52,545 bases of DNA from contig CALJTX010000033.1 in assembly GCA_937975705.1 (NCBI GenBank), positions 1-52,545 on the forward strand. Reading direction: 5' to 3'. The first letter of the stretch is position 1. Each line of letters opens with the position of its first letter. Both the position numbers and the translations under genes were made by a program. Source of the DNA: an uncultured Flavobacteriia bacterium. GTDB taxonomy: Bacteria; Bacteroidota; Bacteroidia; Flavobacteriales_D; Crocinitomicaceae. Of this stretch, positions 1 through 7,699 are shown in pieces. Below the pieces are notes generated by a model. That model saw nothing but the letters and a program-made list of their open reading frames with translations, searched no databases and was not told the origin of the DNA.

Positions 1-2
1 AC

Positions 3-230
3 TCACCGCTGCGCGCGCACTATTTTGAAGCTACCCACCAGAAATCACCCGGTAAAATTGCCGAAGGCTTTGGTTTTGAGGTGGCTTATCTCTCTGACAA
101 ATCAAAAATAGAGGCTGTTGTTTCGGCTTTTTTAGCAGCGGACACAGCGCCTCAACTCATAGAAATCACCACCGAGCAAAGTCAGAACGCTCAAGTATTG
201 AAAGACTTTTTTAATTTCGTAAAAAAATAA
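3..230 (+). CDS. menD: MenD-like protein, C-terminal fragment
   Basis: This is the last 75 residues of a gene that begins before the window; the open frame starts at base 3 and stops with TAA at 228-230. The fragment contains HYFEATHQKS early and ends LIEITTEQSQNAQVLKDFF, which resembles the end of the thiamine-diphosphate enzyme MenD (2-succinyl-5-enolpyruvyl-6-hydroxy-3-cyclohexene-1-carboxylate synthase). In that family a 'HxFE' turn precedes a final 'LLEIxTxRxxNxxxLxxFF' strand and helix. MenD commits chorismate/isochorismate to menaquinone, the respiratory quinone of Bacteroidota. No catalytic residue lies in this piece, so the call rests on tail similarity alone; another ThDP enzyme is possible. 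The terC gene starts 2 bases later, so the two are probably co-transcribed. Confidence 0.6.
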   Translation, partial: SPLRAHYFEATHQKSPGKIAEGFGFEVAYLSDKSKIEAVVSAFLAADTAPQLIEITTEQSQNAQVLKDFFNFVKK

Positions 231-232
231 GC

Positions 233-994
233 ATGACCTCCTTTATTGATTACATCTCCATTCTTGGCACTTCAGTAGGTCTGACCTACCTACTCATTCT
301 GACGCTTCTCGAGGTTGTACTGGGAATTGACAACATTATCTTTATTTCGATCATTACCGATAACCTTCCTAAAAACAAACAACGCAGCGCACGCCTCATA
401 GGCTTGAGTTTGGCGCTCATCATCCGCATTGTCATGCTGAGCTTGGTTTCTTGGATCATGACTTTAGACCGCGAACCCTTATTTAGTGTAATGGGGCATT
501 CGTTTACCGGGCATAGCTTGGTCTTGTTGGTAGGCGGTTTGTTTTTGATTTACAAATCGGTTGGCGAAATGCATGCGAGCGTAAAAGGCGAAGCGCACGA
601 CGCCAAAACAAAGGTTTATGCAACTTTTTCGGCGGCAGTTTTGCAAATTGTCATCATCGATTTTATTTTCAGTTTTGACTCAGTCATTTCGGCCATCGGC
701 ATGACAAACGATATCGCTCATGAAACGCACGGCAATCCTTTGGTGATCATCATCTTATCGGTTATGATTTCTATGGTGGTCATGATGCTCTTTTCAGGGC
801 CAATTAGTCGCTTCATCAATGAACGCCCGACCATCAAAATGATTGCGCTTTCCTTCTTGGTATCCATTGGGGTCATGCTCATTGCCGAAAGCTTTGGTGA
901 ACACATGCAAAAAGGATACATCTACTTTGCATTGGTTTATGCCCTCATTGTAGAGCTCCTCAATTTGCGCATGCGCAAAAACCAGCAAAAATGA
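233..994 (+). CDS. TerC family integral membrane protein
   Basis: A 253-residue polytopic membrane protein with about seven hydrophobic segments. It carries the two acidic intramembrane motifs of the TerC superfamily: EVVLGIDNIIF (residues 27-37, Asp33-Asn34) and DFIFSFDSV (143-151). TerC-family proteins are linked to metal ion (especially manganese) export, tellurite resistance and metalation of secreted proteins. The exact substrate here cannot be read from sequence. It belongs to the short branch of about 240-260 residues, whereas the second TerC protein of this window (23841-24842) belongs to the longer Alx-like branch. The ATG lies 2 bases after the preceding stop, and the TGA overlaps the ATG of the next gene (ATGA), so translation is probably coupled. 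Confidence 0.88.
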   Translation: MTSFIDYISILGTSVGLTYLLILTLLEVVLGIDNIIFISIITDNLPKNKQRSARLIGLSLALIIRIVMLSLVSWIMTLDREPLFSVMGHSFTGHSLVLLVGGLFLIYKSVGEMHASVKGEAHDAKTKVYATFSAAVLQIVIIDFIFSFDSVISAIGMTNDIAHETHGNPLVIIILSVMISMVVMMLFSGPISRFINERPTIKMIALSFLVSIGVMLIAESFGEHMQKGYIYFALVYALIVELLNLRMRKNQQK

Positions 995-1587
995 GCCCGC
1001 AAGAGGCTGCAGCACTGCTCAACTTAGACCTCGAAGCAGACCTCGAAGAGCAGATCGAACACGTTGTTTTTGAACTCAAGCAAAAAATTTACAGACAACT
1101 CGACCAGCTCTTGTTGTATCCAAAATGGTTCAAGGAATTGGACAAAATTGATCGTGCTACACGCGTTTTAGCCATCAAATGGTCTTCAACAAAACAAAAT
1201 GCAACCGCGCTAAAAAGCGCCCAAATCGAAGTGATTGACCAACAACTACCCATGTTGGCTTTTTTCAATCAGTATCAATTGCAGCGCAAGGCAATGGCGC
1301 TCCAATTTCAACGCGGAGTAGAACCTCAGGTTTTAACAGAAATTTTAAAAGAATGGTACGCGTTGCAAGAACAATACTTGGCGTATTGGTCTCAAATGCA
1401 ACTCACTTCGGTGGAAAGTCAATTGACTGCACAGTTTGACCCGCAAGTCATCTTTTTGACACTTCAAGAATTGAAAGAAAAAGGTGTGTTATACGCAAAG
1501 GATTTAAGCAACACCGAGATTCCGGCACAGCTGCAAGCCTACATTGCCTGGGCCCAAAAACTTTGGTCTAGGCTACAAGCCAACTAA
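991..1587 (+). CDS. Hypothetical helical cytoplasmic protein
   Basis: A 198-residue protein that I do not recognise. It has no signal peptide or membrane segment. It is rich in Gln, Leu, Glu and Lys and looks almost entirely alpha-helical, with a helix-prone N-terminus (MSPQEAAALLNLDLEADLEE) and two Gln-rich amphipathic stretches near residues 80-110 and 120-150. The start is well supported because ATG 991 overlaps the terC stop by four bases. It ends 12 bases before the stop of the convergent TonB receptor gene with no terminator between. The tight coupling to terC suggests joint expression, not necessarily a joint function. Confidence 0.7.
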   Translation: MSPQEAAALLNLDLEADLEEQIEHVVFELKQKIYRQLDQLLLYPKWFKELDKIDRATRVLAIKWSSTKQNATALKSAQIEVIDQQLPMLAFFNQYQLQRKAMALQFQRGVEPQVLTEILKEWYALQEQYLAYWSQMQLTSVESQLTAQFDPQVIFLTLQELKEKGVLYAKDLSNTEIPAQLQAYIAWAQKLWSRLQAN

Positions 1588-1599
1588 ACTGCCTGCCAA

Positions 1600-4062
1600 T
1601 TAAAGCTCGCCGCCGCCATCGCTACTTCCCTGCTTGGCTTTGTTAGAAATTTCGAGTTTGCCGAATTTGTAGCTTGCAGAAACATACACCCTGCGGGTGA
1701 GCCATTTGAATTCACCAGTCTGTAAAATACCAGGGCGATCCACTTCAAAATAAAAGCCTTGGCGATCAAAGATGTCGGTCACACGCGTGCCGATGGTCCA
1801 GTTGCCGTTGGCCAATTTCTTTTCAAAAGCGAGGTCGATAGGTCCTTTTCGTTGGGCAATACCTTGCACCGTAACACGCGGCCCGTTGTAATTGACACTC
1901 AACTGTAGGGTTGCTGTTTTCTTCCAAAACTCATAAGAAGTGTTCCACTTGACGTTGTGGTTGAAGCCCTGACGGTCTGGAAATTCGGCCATGTTTGTTT
2001 TGTACCAAGTATAATTGCCATTGTAAGAAATGGTACTGCGCAAAGAAGGGCTGGGCTTGAACATCAGGATGAGCTCGGCACCCAAGGCCTTGGTTTGGGC
2101 GATGTTCATGTAAGTAACCGCACTGGTGTTGTCTGGATAAAATTCTTTGAAGCGGGAGATTACCCCGTCTGATTGGCGAAAATAAAAGGCACTTGAAACC
2201 GTCAGCTTCTTTTTTTCAAGTGCATAAGACAAATCAAAAGAGTGGATGTATTCAGGGCTCAGATACGGATTTCCGCGCTGTAGATTAAACGGGTCGGAAT
2301 AGTTGGTAAACGGATTGAGCTCACTTGCCGAGGCGCGTTTGATGCGGCGAGAATAGCTCAAACTGAGTTCTGATTTGGGTTTGAGCTCGTAGCGCACGTG
2401 GGCCGATGGAAATAAATTAAAGTAGTCATTGACAATACGAATGGTGTCCGAAATGAGGTTCGGGATTTGGTAAGCCTTTTCTGCGCGCAAACCCGCCTGC
2501 AACTTGAAACGCTTGATTTGTTTGCCAGCCACCCCATATACGCTATACACCTGTTCTTTGTAGCCGTATAGAAAATTGGCGAGGGTGTCCTCTTGGTAGG
2601 TGTTGAGGGCGTTGTCTAGGGTTTCTGAATAGGTGTCTACGAGTTGGTCTCTTAAAATTGCCTTGAGGCCAGCTTCGGTGCGGAGACCCAATTTTGGAAA
2701 TAGATACGTGAGGTCTGCCTGAGCGGTGGTGATGTTGTTTTTGTCGGTATTGAACAAGCGTTGGTCTAAAACAGGCAAGGCCGAAAGCGATGAATCTGGG
2801 TTGTAGTAGGTGTTTTTGTAATAGCCCGCGATGTCTTCGGTGCCCAGCGATTGATTGACATCCAAAATAAGGTTGCCGCGCTCGCCTTTGAAATCGTGCT
2901 TGTAATTGAGGTTGAGGTCTAGGTTTTGGCGGTCAGTGGGGTCGTAAGAGCTGCGGCTCCAGAGGTTGGTGATGGTTCCTGCCTCGTCTAGTTGTGCATT
3001 CCAGAGCTCGCCTGTGCGGTCGCGCTGCGTGAGTGAGCCCGTGGCCACAAAACCGATGGTGTTGCGCAAATTGAGGTTGATATCGGTACCCACGCGAAAC
3101 GTTTGACCCGCGTCGAGGTCGGTACCGGTGCGGTTTTGATCGAGGATAAACACACCAGAGCTGAGCGCTTGGCGGATGTCGTTGTAGTTGTTGCGGTAGC
3201 CTTCTAAATAGCGCGCATTGTAAGTACCAAATACATTGATGTTGCCATTGCGGTAACTCAAAGACAAGCTTCCCTCTCCTACATTTCCGCTGCGCAAGTC
3301 GCCAGAGGCAAGGTTGGTGGAAACCAAGCCGTTGAAACCAAGTAATTTGTTCTTTTTGAGTACGATGTTGATGATGCCGGAGGTGCCGTCCGGATCGTAT
3401 TTAGCCGACGGATTGGTCACGATTTCTACGCGCTCAATAGAATTGGCCGGCAAGGCATCTAGAAGGGTTTTGCCATTGCCACCGCTCATAGAACTCGGAC
3501 GCCCATCAATTAAGATGGTGACGCTTCCTTGGCCGCGCAGCAAAACCCCACCGTCTTGATCCACCTCTACCGACGGCAAGCGATTGAGGATGTCGTTGGC
3601 GGTGCCTCCGTTGACATTTAAATCTTCGGCTACATTATAGACCTTTTTATCTATGCCGGTTTCCATGACTTCTTTTTGTCCGCGCACCACAACGTCTTTG
3701 GTTTGCTGGGTTTTGGGTACCTGCATGCGCAGGGTGCCCAAATGCAAATTAGCCTGCCCTGCTTTCAATTCAAAAGCTTCTGTTTGTTCGTTTTCATAGA
3801 GTGCCACACTCATTTGAATGTAGTACTTTCCTGGAGACGCCATGATTTCAAAACGACCTTCTGGATTCGTAAATGAACCTTTGATAAAGGTTGAGTCTGG
3901 GAGCTGAAAAAGCTTCAGAGAAACGTATTCTAAGGGTTTGCTTTGCTCATAGGTAATGACCTTACCTGTAATGCTAATGAGATTTTGGGCCTGTGTTTTT
4001 GCGAAAAAACCAAGCGAAAAAACGAGAAGGAAGGAGAAAGGAGTGAAATAGCGTTGAAACAT
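1600..4062 (-). CDS. TonB-dependent outer-membrane receptor
   Basis: An 820-residue outer-membrane protein. Residues 1-26 are a signal peptide ending KTQAQ. About residues 28-110 form a carboxypeptidase-regulatory-like beta-sandwich (ITGKVITYEQSKPLEYVSL), typical of Bacteroidota receptors. A plug domain follows around 135-235, with NDILNRLPSVEVDQDG and VEIVTNPSAKYDPDG. The rest is beta-barrel with alternating aromatic strands. The layout matches the 'outer membrane beta-barrel' branch of TonB receptors, not SusC. The substrate is unknown: no SusD, siderophore or vitamin gene lies beside it. The last strand (VYVSASYKFGKLEI) is followed by a polar Gly/Ser tail of about 20 residues, so the barrel does not end at an aromatic C-terminus. 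It is transcribed divergently from the TPR gene. Confidence 0.9.
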   Translation of the reverse strand: MFQRYFTPFSFLLVFSLGFFAKTQAQNLISITGKVITYEQSKPLEYVSLKLFQLPDSTFIKGSFTNPEGRFEIMASPGKYYIQMSVALYENEQTEAFELKAGQANLHLGTLRMQVPKTQQTKDVVVRGQKEVMETGIDKKVYNVAEDLNVNGGTANDILNRLPSVEVDQDGGVLLRGQGSVTILIDGRPSSMSGGNGKTLLDALPANSIERVEIVTNPSAKYDPDGTSGIINIVLKKNKLLGFNGLVSTNLASGDLRSGNVGEGSLSLSYRNGNINVFGTYNARYLEGYRNNYNDIRQALSSGVFILDQNRTGTDLDAGQTFRVGTDINLNLRNTIGFVATGSLTQRDRTGELWNAQLDEAGTITNLWSRSSYDPTDRQNLDLNLNYKHDFKGERGNLILDVNQSLGTEDIAGYYKNTYYNPDSSLSALPVLDQRLFNTDKNNITTAQADLTYLFPKLGLRTEAGLKAILRDQLVDTYSETLDNALNTYQEDTLANFLYGYKEQVYSVYGVAGKQIKRFKLQAGLRAEKAYQIPNLISDTIRIVNDYFNLFPSAHVRYELKPKSELSLSYSRRIKRASASELNPFTNYSDPFNLQRGNPYLSPEYIHSFDLSYALEKKKLTVSSAFYFRQSDGVISRFKEFYPDNTSAVTYMNIAQTKALGAELILMFKPSPSLRSTISYNGNYTWYKTNMAEFPDRQGFNHNVKWNTSYEFWKKTATLQLSVNYNGPRVTVQGIAQRKGPIDLAFEKKLANGNWTIGTRVTDIFDRQGFYFEVDRPGILQTGEFKWLTRRVYVSASYKFGKLEISNKAKQGSSDGGGEL

Positions 4063-4066
4063 AGCG

Positions 4067-4074
4067 CAAAAATA
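4067..4074 (-). promoter_or_regulatory. Candidate -7 box for the TonB receptor gene
   Basis: On the minus strand this reads TATTTTTG, a full match to the Bacteroidota -7 consensus TAnnTTTG, 4 bases upstream of the ATG codon's first base (4062). I see no TTG element at the usual distance. So close to the start codon, any transcript would have almost no leader; a chance match in AT-rich DNA is possible. Confidence 0.3.
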
Positions 4075-4098
4075 CGCAATTCATTTGCTAAAATGATT

Positions 4099-4106
4099 TA
4101 TATTTG
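4099..4106 (+). promoter_or_regulatory. Candidate -7 box for the TPR-ribH-glmM operon
   Basis: TATATTTG, a full match to TAnnTTTG, 19 bases before the chosen ATG at 4126. This supports that start over the upstream in-frame codons, which lie before the box. No clear -33 TTG is visible at 19-21 bases. Confidence 0.45.
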
Positions 4107-4125
4107 CGTTTCTAAAAAACGGATT

Positions 4126-4761
4126 ATGACAGAGCAATTCAGCTTCGAAGACCTTAAAAACAAATTCAACACCAACAAAAAATTCAAGTTTGGTACCTAT
4201 TTAGTGGCCGGAATCATTGGTGTGGTAGTTCTTTATTTCTCTTACCGTCAGTTTATTTGGGGGCCTGCCAACGAGAAATCCAATGATGGCTGGTGGGTTG
4301 CGCTCAACTACGTCACCAAAGACTCCACAGACCAAGCTATCCGCTTACTCGAGCCTTACGTCAAAAACAACGATGGCAAAACAGGTGGTGAAATTGGTCA
4401 ATACTTATTGGCCAAACAATACATGAACAAAGGCAAGTTTGCTGCTGCCCTCGACATGCTCAAAGACGTCGACTTAGCAGACACTTATGTTTCTACCATG
4501 AGCATTGGCCTTCAAGGCGACTGCTACAGCCAAATGAAAAAATACAAAGAGGCGCTTGATCTTTACTTGCAAGCAGCAGATCGCGAAGACAATGATTTCA
4601 CTACGCCAATGTATTTATTTAAGGCAGGTTTGGTTTGCGAAAAGAAACTCAAAAACAAAGCCGATGCTGCAGCACATTACCAACGCATCAAAGACGACTA
4701 CCCTAACTACGCAAGTACCAAAACCATCGATCGCTACATTGCACGATGCGCAACTAAATAA
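4126..4761 (+). CDS. TPR-containing inner-membrane protein
   Basis: A 211-residue protein with a cytoplasmic N-terminus of about 23 residues (MTEQFSFEDLKNKFN), one membrane segment near 24-42 (FGTYLVAGIIGVVVLYFSY), and a C-terminal domain of helical repeats. The repeats fit tetratricopeptide pairs: GEIGQYLLAKQYMNKGKFAA, LQGDCYSQMKKYKEALDLY and FKAGLVCEKKLKNKADAAAH. It resembles the YfgM-like TPR anchors that sit at the membrane and contact secreted or folding proteins. The frame stays open upstream to 3943, but that stretch is antisense to the TonB receptor signal peptide; ATG 4126 follows a -7 box and gives a sensible N-terminus. It heads an operon with ribH 8 bases downstream, an order I associate with Bacteroidota. 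Confidence 0.82.
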   Translation: MTEQFSFEDLKNKFNTNKKFKFGTYLVAGIIGVVVLYFSYRQFIWGPANEKSNDGWWVALNYVTKDSTDQAIRLLEPYVKNNDGKTGGEIGQYLLAKQYMNKGKFAAALDMLKDVDLADTYVSTMSIGLQGDCYSQMKKYKEALDLYLQAADREDNDFTTPMYLFKAGLVCEKKLKNKADAAAHYQRIKDDYPNYASTKTIDRYIARCATK

Positions 4762-4769
4762 TTATACTC

Positions 4770-5255
4770 ATGGCTACAGCAGGTAAAAACCTCTCTGCCT
4801 TTGATCCAACAACATTAAGTAACTGTGCCGATTTTCGAATCGGCATTGTTGTTTCTGCTTGGAACGGGCACATCACCCAACGTTTATTAGATGGCGCCAC
4901 TAGCGTTTTAGATGCCATAGGCCAGCGACCTGAGCTACGCAAAATCATAGAGGTGCCAGGCGCATTTGAATTGCCGCTTGGTGCACAAAAACTTTGTCAA
5001 CAAAACGACATCGATGGTGTATTGGCAATTGGCGTTGTGATCCAAGGCGAAACCCGTCATTTTGATTTTGTGTGCAGCGGTGCCACGCAAGGCCTCATGG
5101 ACGTGATGCTCAAACACGACAAACCCGTCGGTTTCTGCTTGCTCACCGACAACACCGAACAACAATCTCTAGACCGCGCAGGTGGCGTACACGGCAATAA
5201 AGGCACCGAAGCCATGGTAGCGGTTTTGCAAATGCTCCAACTCTCTTTATCATGA
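4770..5255 (+). CDS. ribH: 6,7-dimethyl-8-ribityllumazine synthase
   Basis: This 161-residue enzyme joins 5-amino-6-ribitylaminouracil and 3,4-dihydroxy-2-butanone 4-phosphate to give the direct precursor of riboflavin. The family motifs appear in order: VSAWNGHITQRLLDGA (substrate-binding loop after strand 1), VPGAFELPLGAQKL, IGVVIQGETRHFDFVC with the catalytic His, and FCLLTDNTEQQSLDRAGG followed by HGNKGTEA. Length is normal for the family. No other riboflavin gene is in the window, so ribH is split from the rest of its pathway. Its TGA overlaps the glmM ATG by four bases. Confidence 0.95.
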   Translation: MATAGKNLSAFDPTTLSNCADFRIGIVVSAWNGHITQRLLDGATSVLDAIGQRPELRKIIEVPGAFELPLGAQKLCQQNDIDGVLAIGVVIQGETRHFDFVCSGATQGLMDVMLKHDKPVGFCLLTDNTEQQSLDRAGGVHGNKGTEAMVAVLQMLQLSLS

Positions 5256-6637
5256 CACTCATCAAATCCATTTCAGGCATCCGCGGCACCATCGGCGGCG
5301 CTGTTGACCAAGGCCTCACGCCTATCGACGCCGTCAAATTTGCAGCGGCCTACGGCACATGGTTGCAGCAACAATATCCTGGCCAGCGCCTCAAAGTAGT
5401 CATTGGCCGCGATGCGCGCATTTCCGGCCCCATGATAGCCGGGCTTGTGCAACAAACGCTTGTGGGCTTGGGCATCGATATCATCGACCTCGGACTTTCT
5501 ACCACCCCCACTGTAGAAGTGGCGGTGCCTTTAGAAAATGCGCAGGGCGGCATCATCCTGACCGCCAGCCACAATCCCAAGCAATGGAACGCCCTCAAAT
5601 TACTCAATTCAAAAGGCGAATTCATTTCGGGTGCTGAAGGCGAGACCTTACTACAAATTGCCACCGACGAAGCTTTCCATTTCGCTGAAGTAGACCTGCT
5701 CGGTAGCATCACGCCCAACGACACCTACCTTCAAAAACACATTGAAGCCATACTCGCGCTTCCTTTAGTCGATACAGCAGCCATAGCAGCAGCCAACTTC
5801 AATATTGTCGTGGATGCGGTCAACTCAACTGGCGGCACTTTCGTACCGGCGTTGTTGCGCGCACTTGGCGTGAGCCAAATTGAAGAACTTTATTGTGAAC
5901 CCACAGGTCACTTCCCGCACAACCCCGAGCCCTTGCCCGAACACCTTACAGAACTTTCTAGTCTCGTTAAAGCAAAAGGCGCGCATTTAGGCATCACTGT
6001 AGACCCCGATGTAGATCGCTTGGCTTTGGTTTGCGAAGATGGCAGTATGTTTGGCGAAGAATATACTTTGGTTGCAGTTGCCGATTACGTCCTGACCCAC
6101 ACACCAGGCCCAACAGTTTCTAACCTCTCCTCTACCCGTGCACTGCGCGACATCACAGCAGCACGCGGGCTACGTTATGAAGCCGCTGCAGTGGGCGAAG
6201 TCAATGTGGTGGTCAAGATGAAAGAAATTGGCGCAGTTATTGGCGGCGAAGGCAATGGCGGCATTATCTATCCTGAATTGCACTACGGTCGAGATTCTTT
6301 GGTGGGCATCGCCTTGTTTTTGAGTCATTTAGCACACAAAAAGTGCAGCCTCACTGCTTTGCGCGCAAGCTACCCTAACTACGTGATTTCTAAAAACAAA
6401 ATTGATCTGTCGCCTACCACCAACGTCGACGACATCTTGCTGCAGATGGCCAAGAAATATGAAGGCAACGAGGTAGATACCACCGACGGCGTCAAGATTT
6501 ACATCGATAAAGAATGGGTGCATTTGCGCAAAAGCAACACAGAGCCCATTATCCGCATTTACGCAGAGTCAAAAGATGAAAAAGCTGCCAATGATTTGGC
6601 CTTGCGCATCATTGACGAAATCAAAACAATAGCGTGA
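5252..6637 (+). CDS. glmM: Phosphoglucosamine mutase (alpha-phosphohexomutase family)
   Basis: A 461-residue mutase that converts glucosamine-6-phosphate to glucosamine-1-phosphate for UDP-GlcNAc, peptidoglycan and LPS. The four signature loops are present: the phosphoserine loop TASHNPKQWNALK (Ser106), the metal loop VDPDVDRLAL, the sugar-specificity loop GGEGNGGIIYPELHYGRD and the phosphate-binding loop RKSNTEPIIRIY. The N-terminus SISGIRGTIGG is the form I associate with Bacteroidota. Other phosphohexomutases (PMM/PGM) share these loops, so substrate preference is inferred from length and phylum. It overlaps ribH upstream (ATGA) and the channel-like gene downstream (GTGA). Confidence 0.88.
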   Translation: MTLIKSISGIRGTIGGAVDQGLTPIDAVKFAAAYGTWLQQQYPGQRLKVVIGRDARISGPMIAGLVQQTLVGLGIDIIDLGLSTTPTVEVAVPLENAQGGIILTASHNPKQWNALKLLNSKGEFISGAEGETLLQIATDEAFHFAEVDLLGSITPNDTYLQKHIEAILALPLVDTAAIAAANFNIVVDAVNSTGGTFVPALLRALGVSQIEELYCEPTGHFPHNPEPLPEHLTELSSLVKAKGAHLGITVDPDVDRLALVCEDGSMFGEEYTLVAVADYVLTHTPGPTVSNLSSTRALRDITAARGLRYEAAAVGEVNVVVKMKEIGAVIGGEGNGGIIYPELHYGRDSLVGIALFLSHLAHKKCSLTALRASYPNYVISKNKIDLSPTTNVDDILLQMAKKYEGNEVDTTDGVKIYIDKEWVHLRKSNTEPIIRIYAESKDEKAANDLALRIIDEIKTIA

Positions 6638-6993
6638 GCCGTTTCGAAAGTAAAAAGCAGCAACTGGCCAATTGGAAAATCTTTCTTTCCAGGGTTGTGC
6701 GTTACGCGCTGTTTTCATTTGTTTTAATCGCTTTTTCTTTGGGTATTGGCACCTTTGGGTACCGCTATTTCACAGGGGCTGCCTATGTCGATTGCTTTCA
6801 TATGGCCAGCATGATCCTAACAGGTATGGGGCCGGTAATCCCTATTGAAACTGATGCTGCAAAAATATTCTCCTCCTTTTATGCGCTGTATAGCGGAGTT
6901 GCTTTTCTGACTTGCACCGCTGTTTTCTTTTCGCCTTTGATCCATCGCTTGCTGCATATTCTGCACGTAGACGAAGAAGAGCTGAAATCTTGA
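6634..6993 (+). CDS. Small two-TM protein resembling a K+ channel pore, GMG filter
   Basis: A 119-residue membrane protein beginning with GTG, which overlaps the glmM TGA by four bases; no ATG fits before the first membrane segment. It has TM1 about 22-42, a re-entrant-looking segment about 50-70, and TM2 about 79-101, followed by a short acidic tail (HVDEEELKS). The middle reads MASMILTGMGPVIP, then ETDAAKIFSSFYALYSG. This order matches the pore helix, filter and inner helix of Ion_trans_2 K+ channels ('TTVGYGDxxP', then 'xGrxxaxxxxxxG'), but TVGYGD is replaced by LTGMGP. The Gly-x-Gly pair is kept while the Tyr and Asp are lost. Potassium selectivity is therefore doubtful. The homology is my reading of the pattern; function is unknown. 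Confidence 0.72.
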   Translation: MSRFESKKQQLANWKIFLSRVVRYALFSFVLIAFSLGIGTFGYRYFTGAAYVDCFHMASMILTGMGPVIPIETDAAKIFSSFYALYSGVAFLTCTAVFFSPLIHRLLHILHVDEEELKS

Positions 6994-6994
6994 T

Positions 6995-7699
6995 TTAAAG
7001 TCTTTTGAAATGATCGTATTTGTCCTTGATAAAAAGGATGAGTTCCATTTCTGTTGCGGTCTTGATGAATTGTTCGTCGATATTTAGGAAGGTGATGAAC
7101 GCATCGAATTCTGCATCTGAAAGCTCAATAATATCAAAGGCTACATAAAGCCTCAACAATTCTTGGACAATGCGGCGTTGGTCGTCTTTGTATTCTTGTT
7201 CGGCAATCCAGCGCTTGTTTTGTTCTTTCTTGGAAAAGGCCTGATAGAGAAAAGTGATGGGGCTTTGCAACGCACTGACACCCGTAACAGTTCTGGTTTC
7301 TCTGAGCGCTAAATTTTCGCGTTCTTCTTTGATTTGCTCTAGCGTTTTGAGTGGCCTCACAATGACCTCTGGGGTTTCTTGCGGCAGGTGCTCGATGTAG
7401 GCCAACACTTTTGATTGGCAGTTTTCGTCGGGCTTGACGATGAATTGATAAACAGGATATCCTTTGGTCGAGAGTGCAATGACATCGCCGGTTGTGGCGT
7501 AAACAGAGAAGTGCCCATTGGGCTGTCCAAAGACACCACGGCCTGTCGTTTTGTTGACCACCATGAGGTTGTAGAAATTCTGCAAACGCAGCGTATCGAC
7601 TATTTTACCACTCACCAACACTTGCTCACATTGCGCATAAGCTTGGCTGCTGAGCGCGATTAAACAAATGAAGAACAGTATTTTTTTAAAGTGTCTCAA
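6995..7699 (-). CDS. Secreted protein with carboxypeptidase-regulatory-like domain
   Basis: A 234-residue protein with a clear signal peptide (residues 1-22, cut after SSQAYA). An N-terminal beta-sandwich around 25-110 (VSGKIVDTLRLQNFYNLMVV, GVFGQPNGHFSVYATTGD) looks like the CarboxypepD_reg-like fold. A charged helical C-terminal half follows (EQIKEERENLALRE). Family members are common in Bacteroidota, and I know of no assigned function. The start codon is TTG at 7699, chosen because the signal peptide begins there and the next Met is inside the beta domain. That start overlaps the end of the M50 protease gene by 14 bases, so the two are probably translated together. It ends 1 base from the stop of the convergent channel-like gene. 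Confidence 0.75.
   Translation of the reverse strand: MRHFKKILFFICLIALSSQAYAQCEQVLVSGKIVDTLRLQNFYNLMVVNKTTGRGVFGQPNGHFSVYATTGDVIALSTKGYPVYQFIVKPDENCQSKVLAYIEHLPQETPEVIVRPLKTLEQIKEERENLALRETRTVTGVSALQSPITFLYQAFSKKEQNKRWIAEQEYKDDQRRIVQELLRLYVAFDIIELSDAEFDAFITFLNIDEQFIKTATEMELILFIKDKYDHFKRL

Noticed and set aside
3943..4125. Upstream in-frame extension of the TPR gene
   Set aside because: It is antisense to the TonB receptor signal peptide and lies before the -7 box; the protein makes sense from 4126.
5350..5724. A minus-strand open frame of 124 codons within glmM
   Set aside because: It is fully antisense to conserved phosphohexomutase coding sequence and shows no motif.
7415..7663. A plus-strand open frame inside the secreted-protein gene
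   Set aside because: The minus-strand protein has a signal peptide and domain; the plus frame has nothing recognisable.
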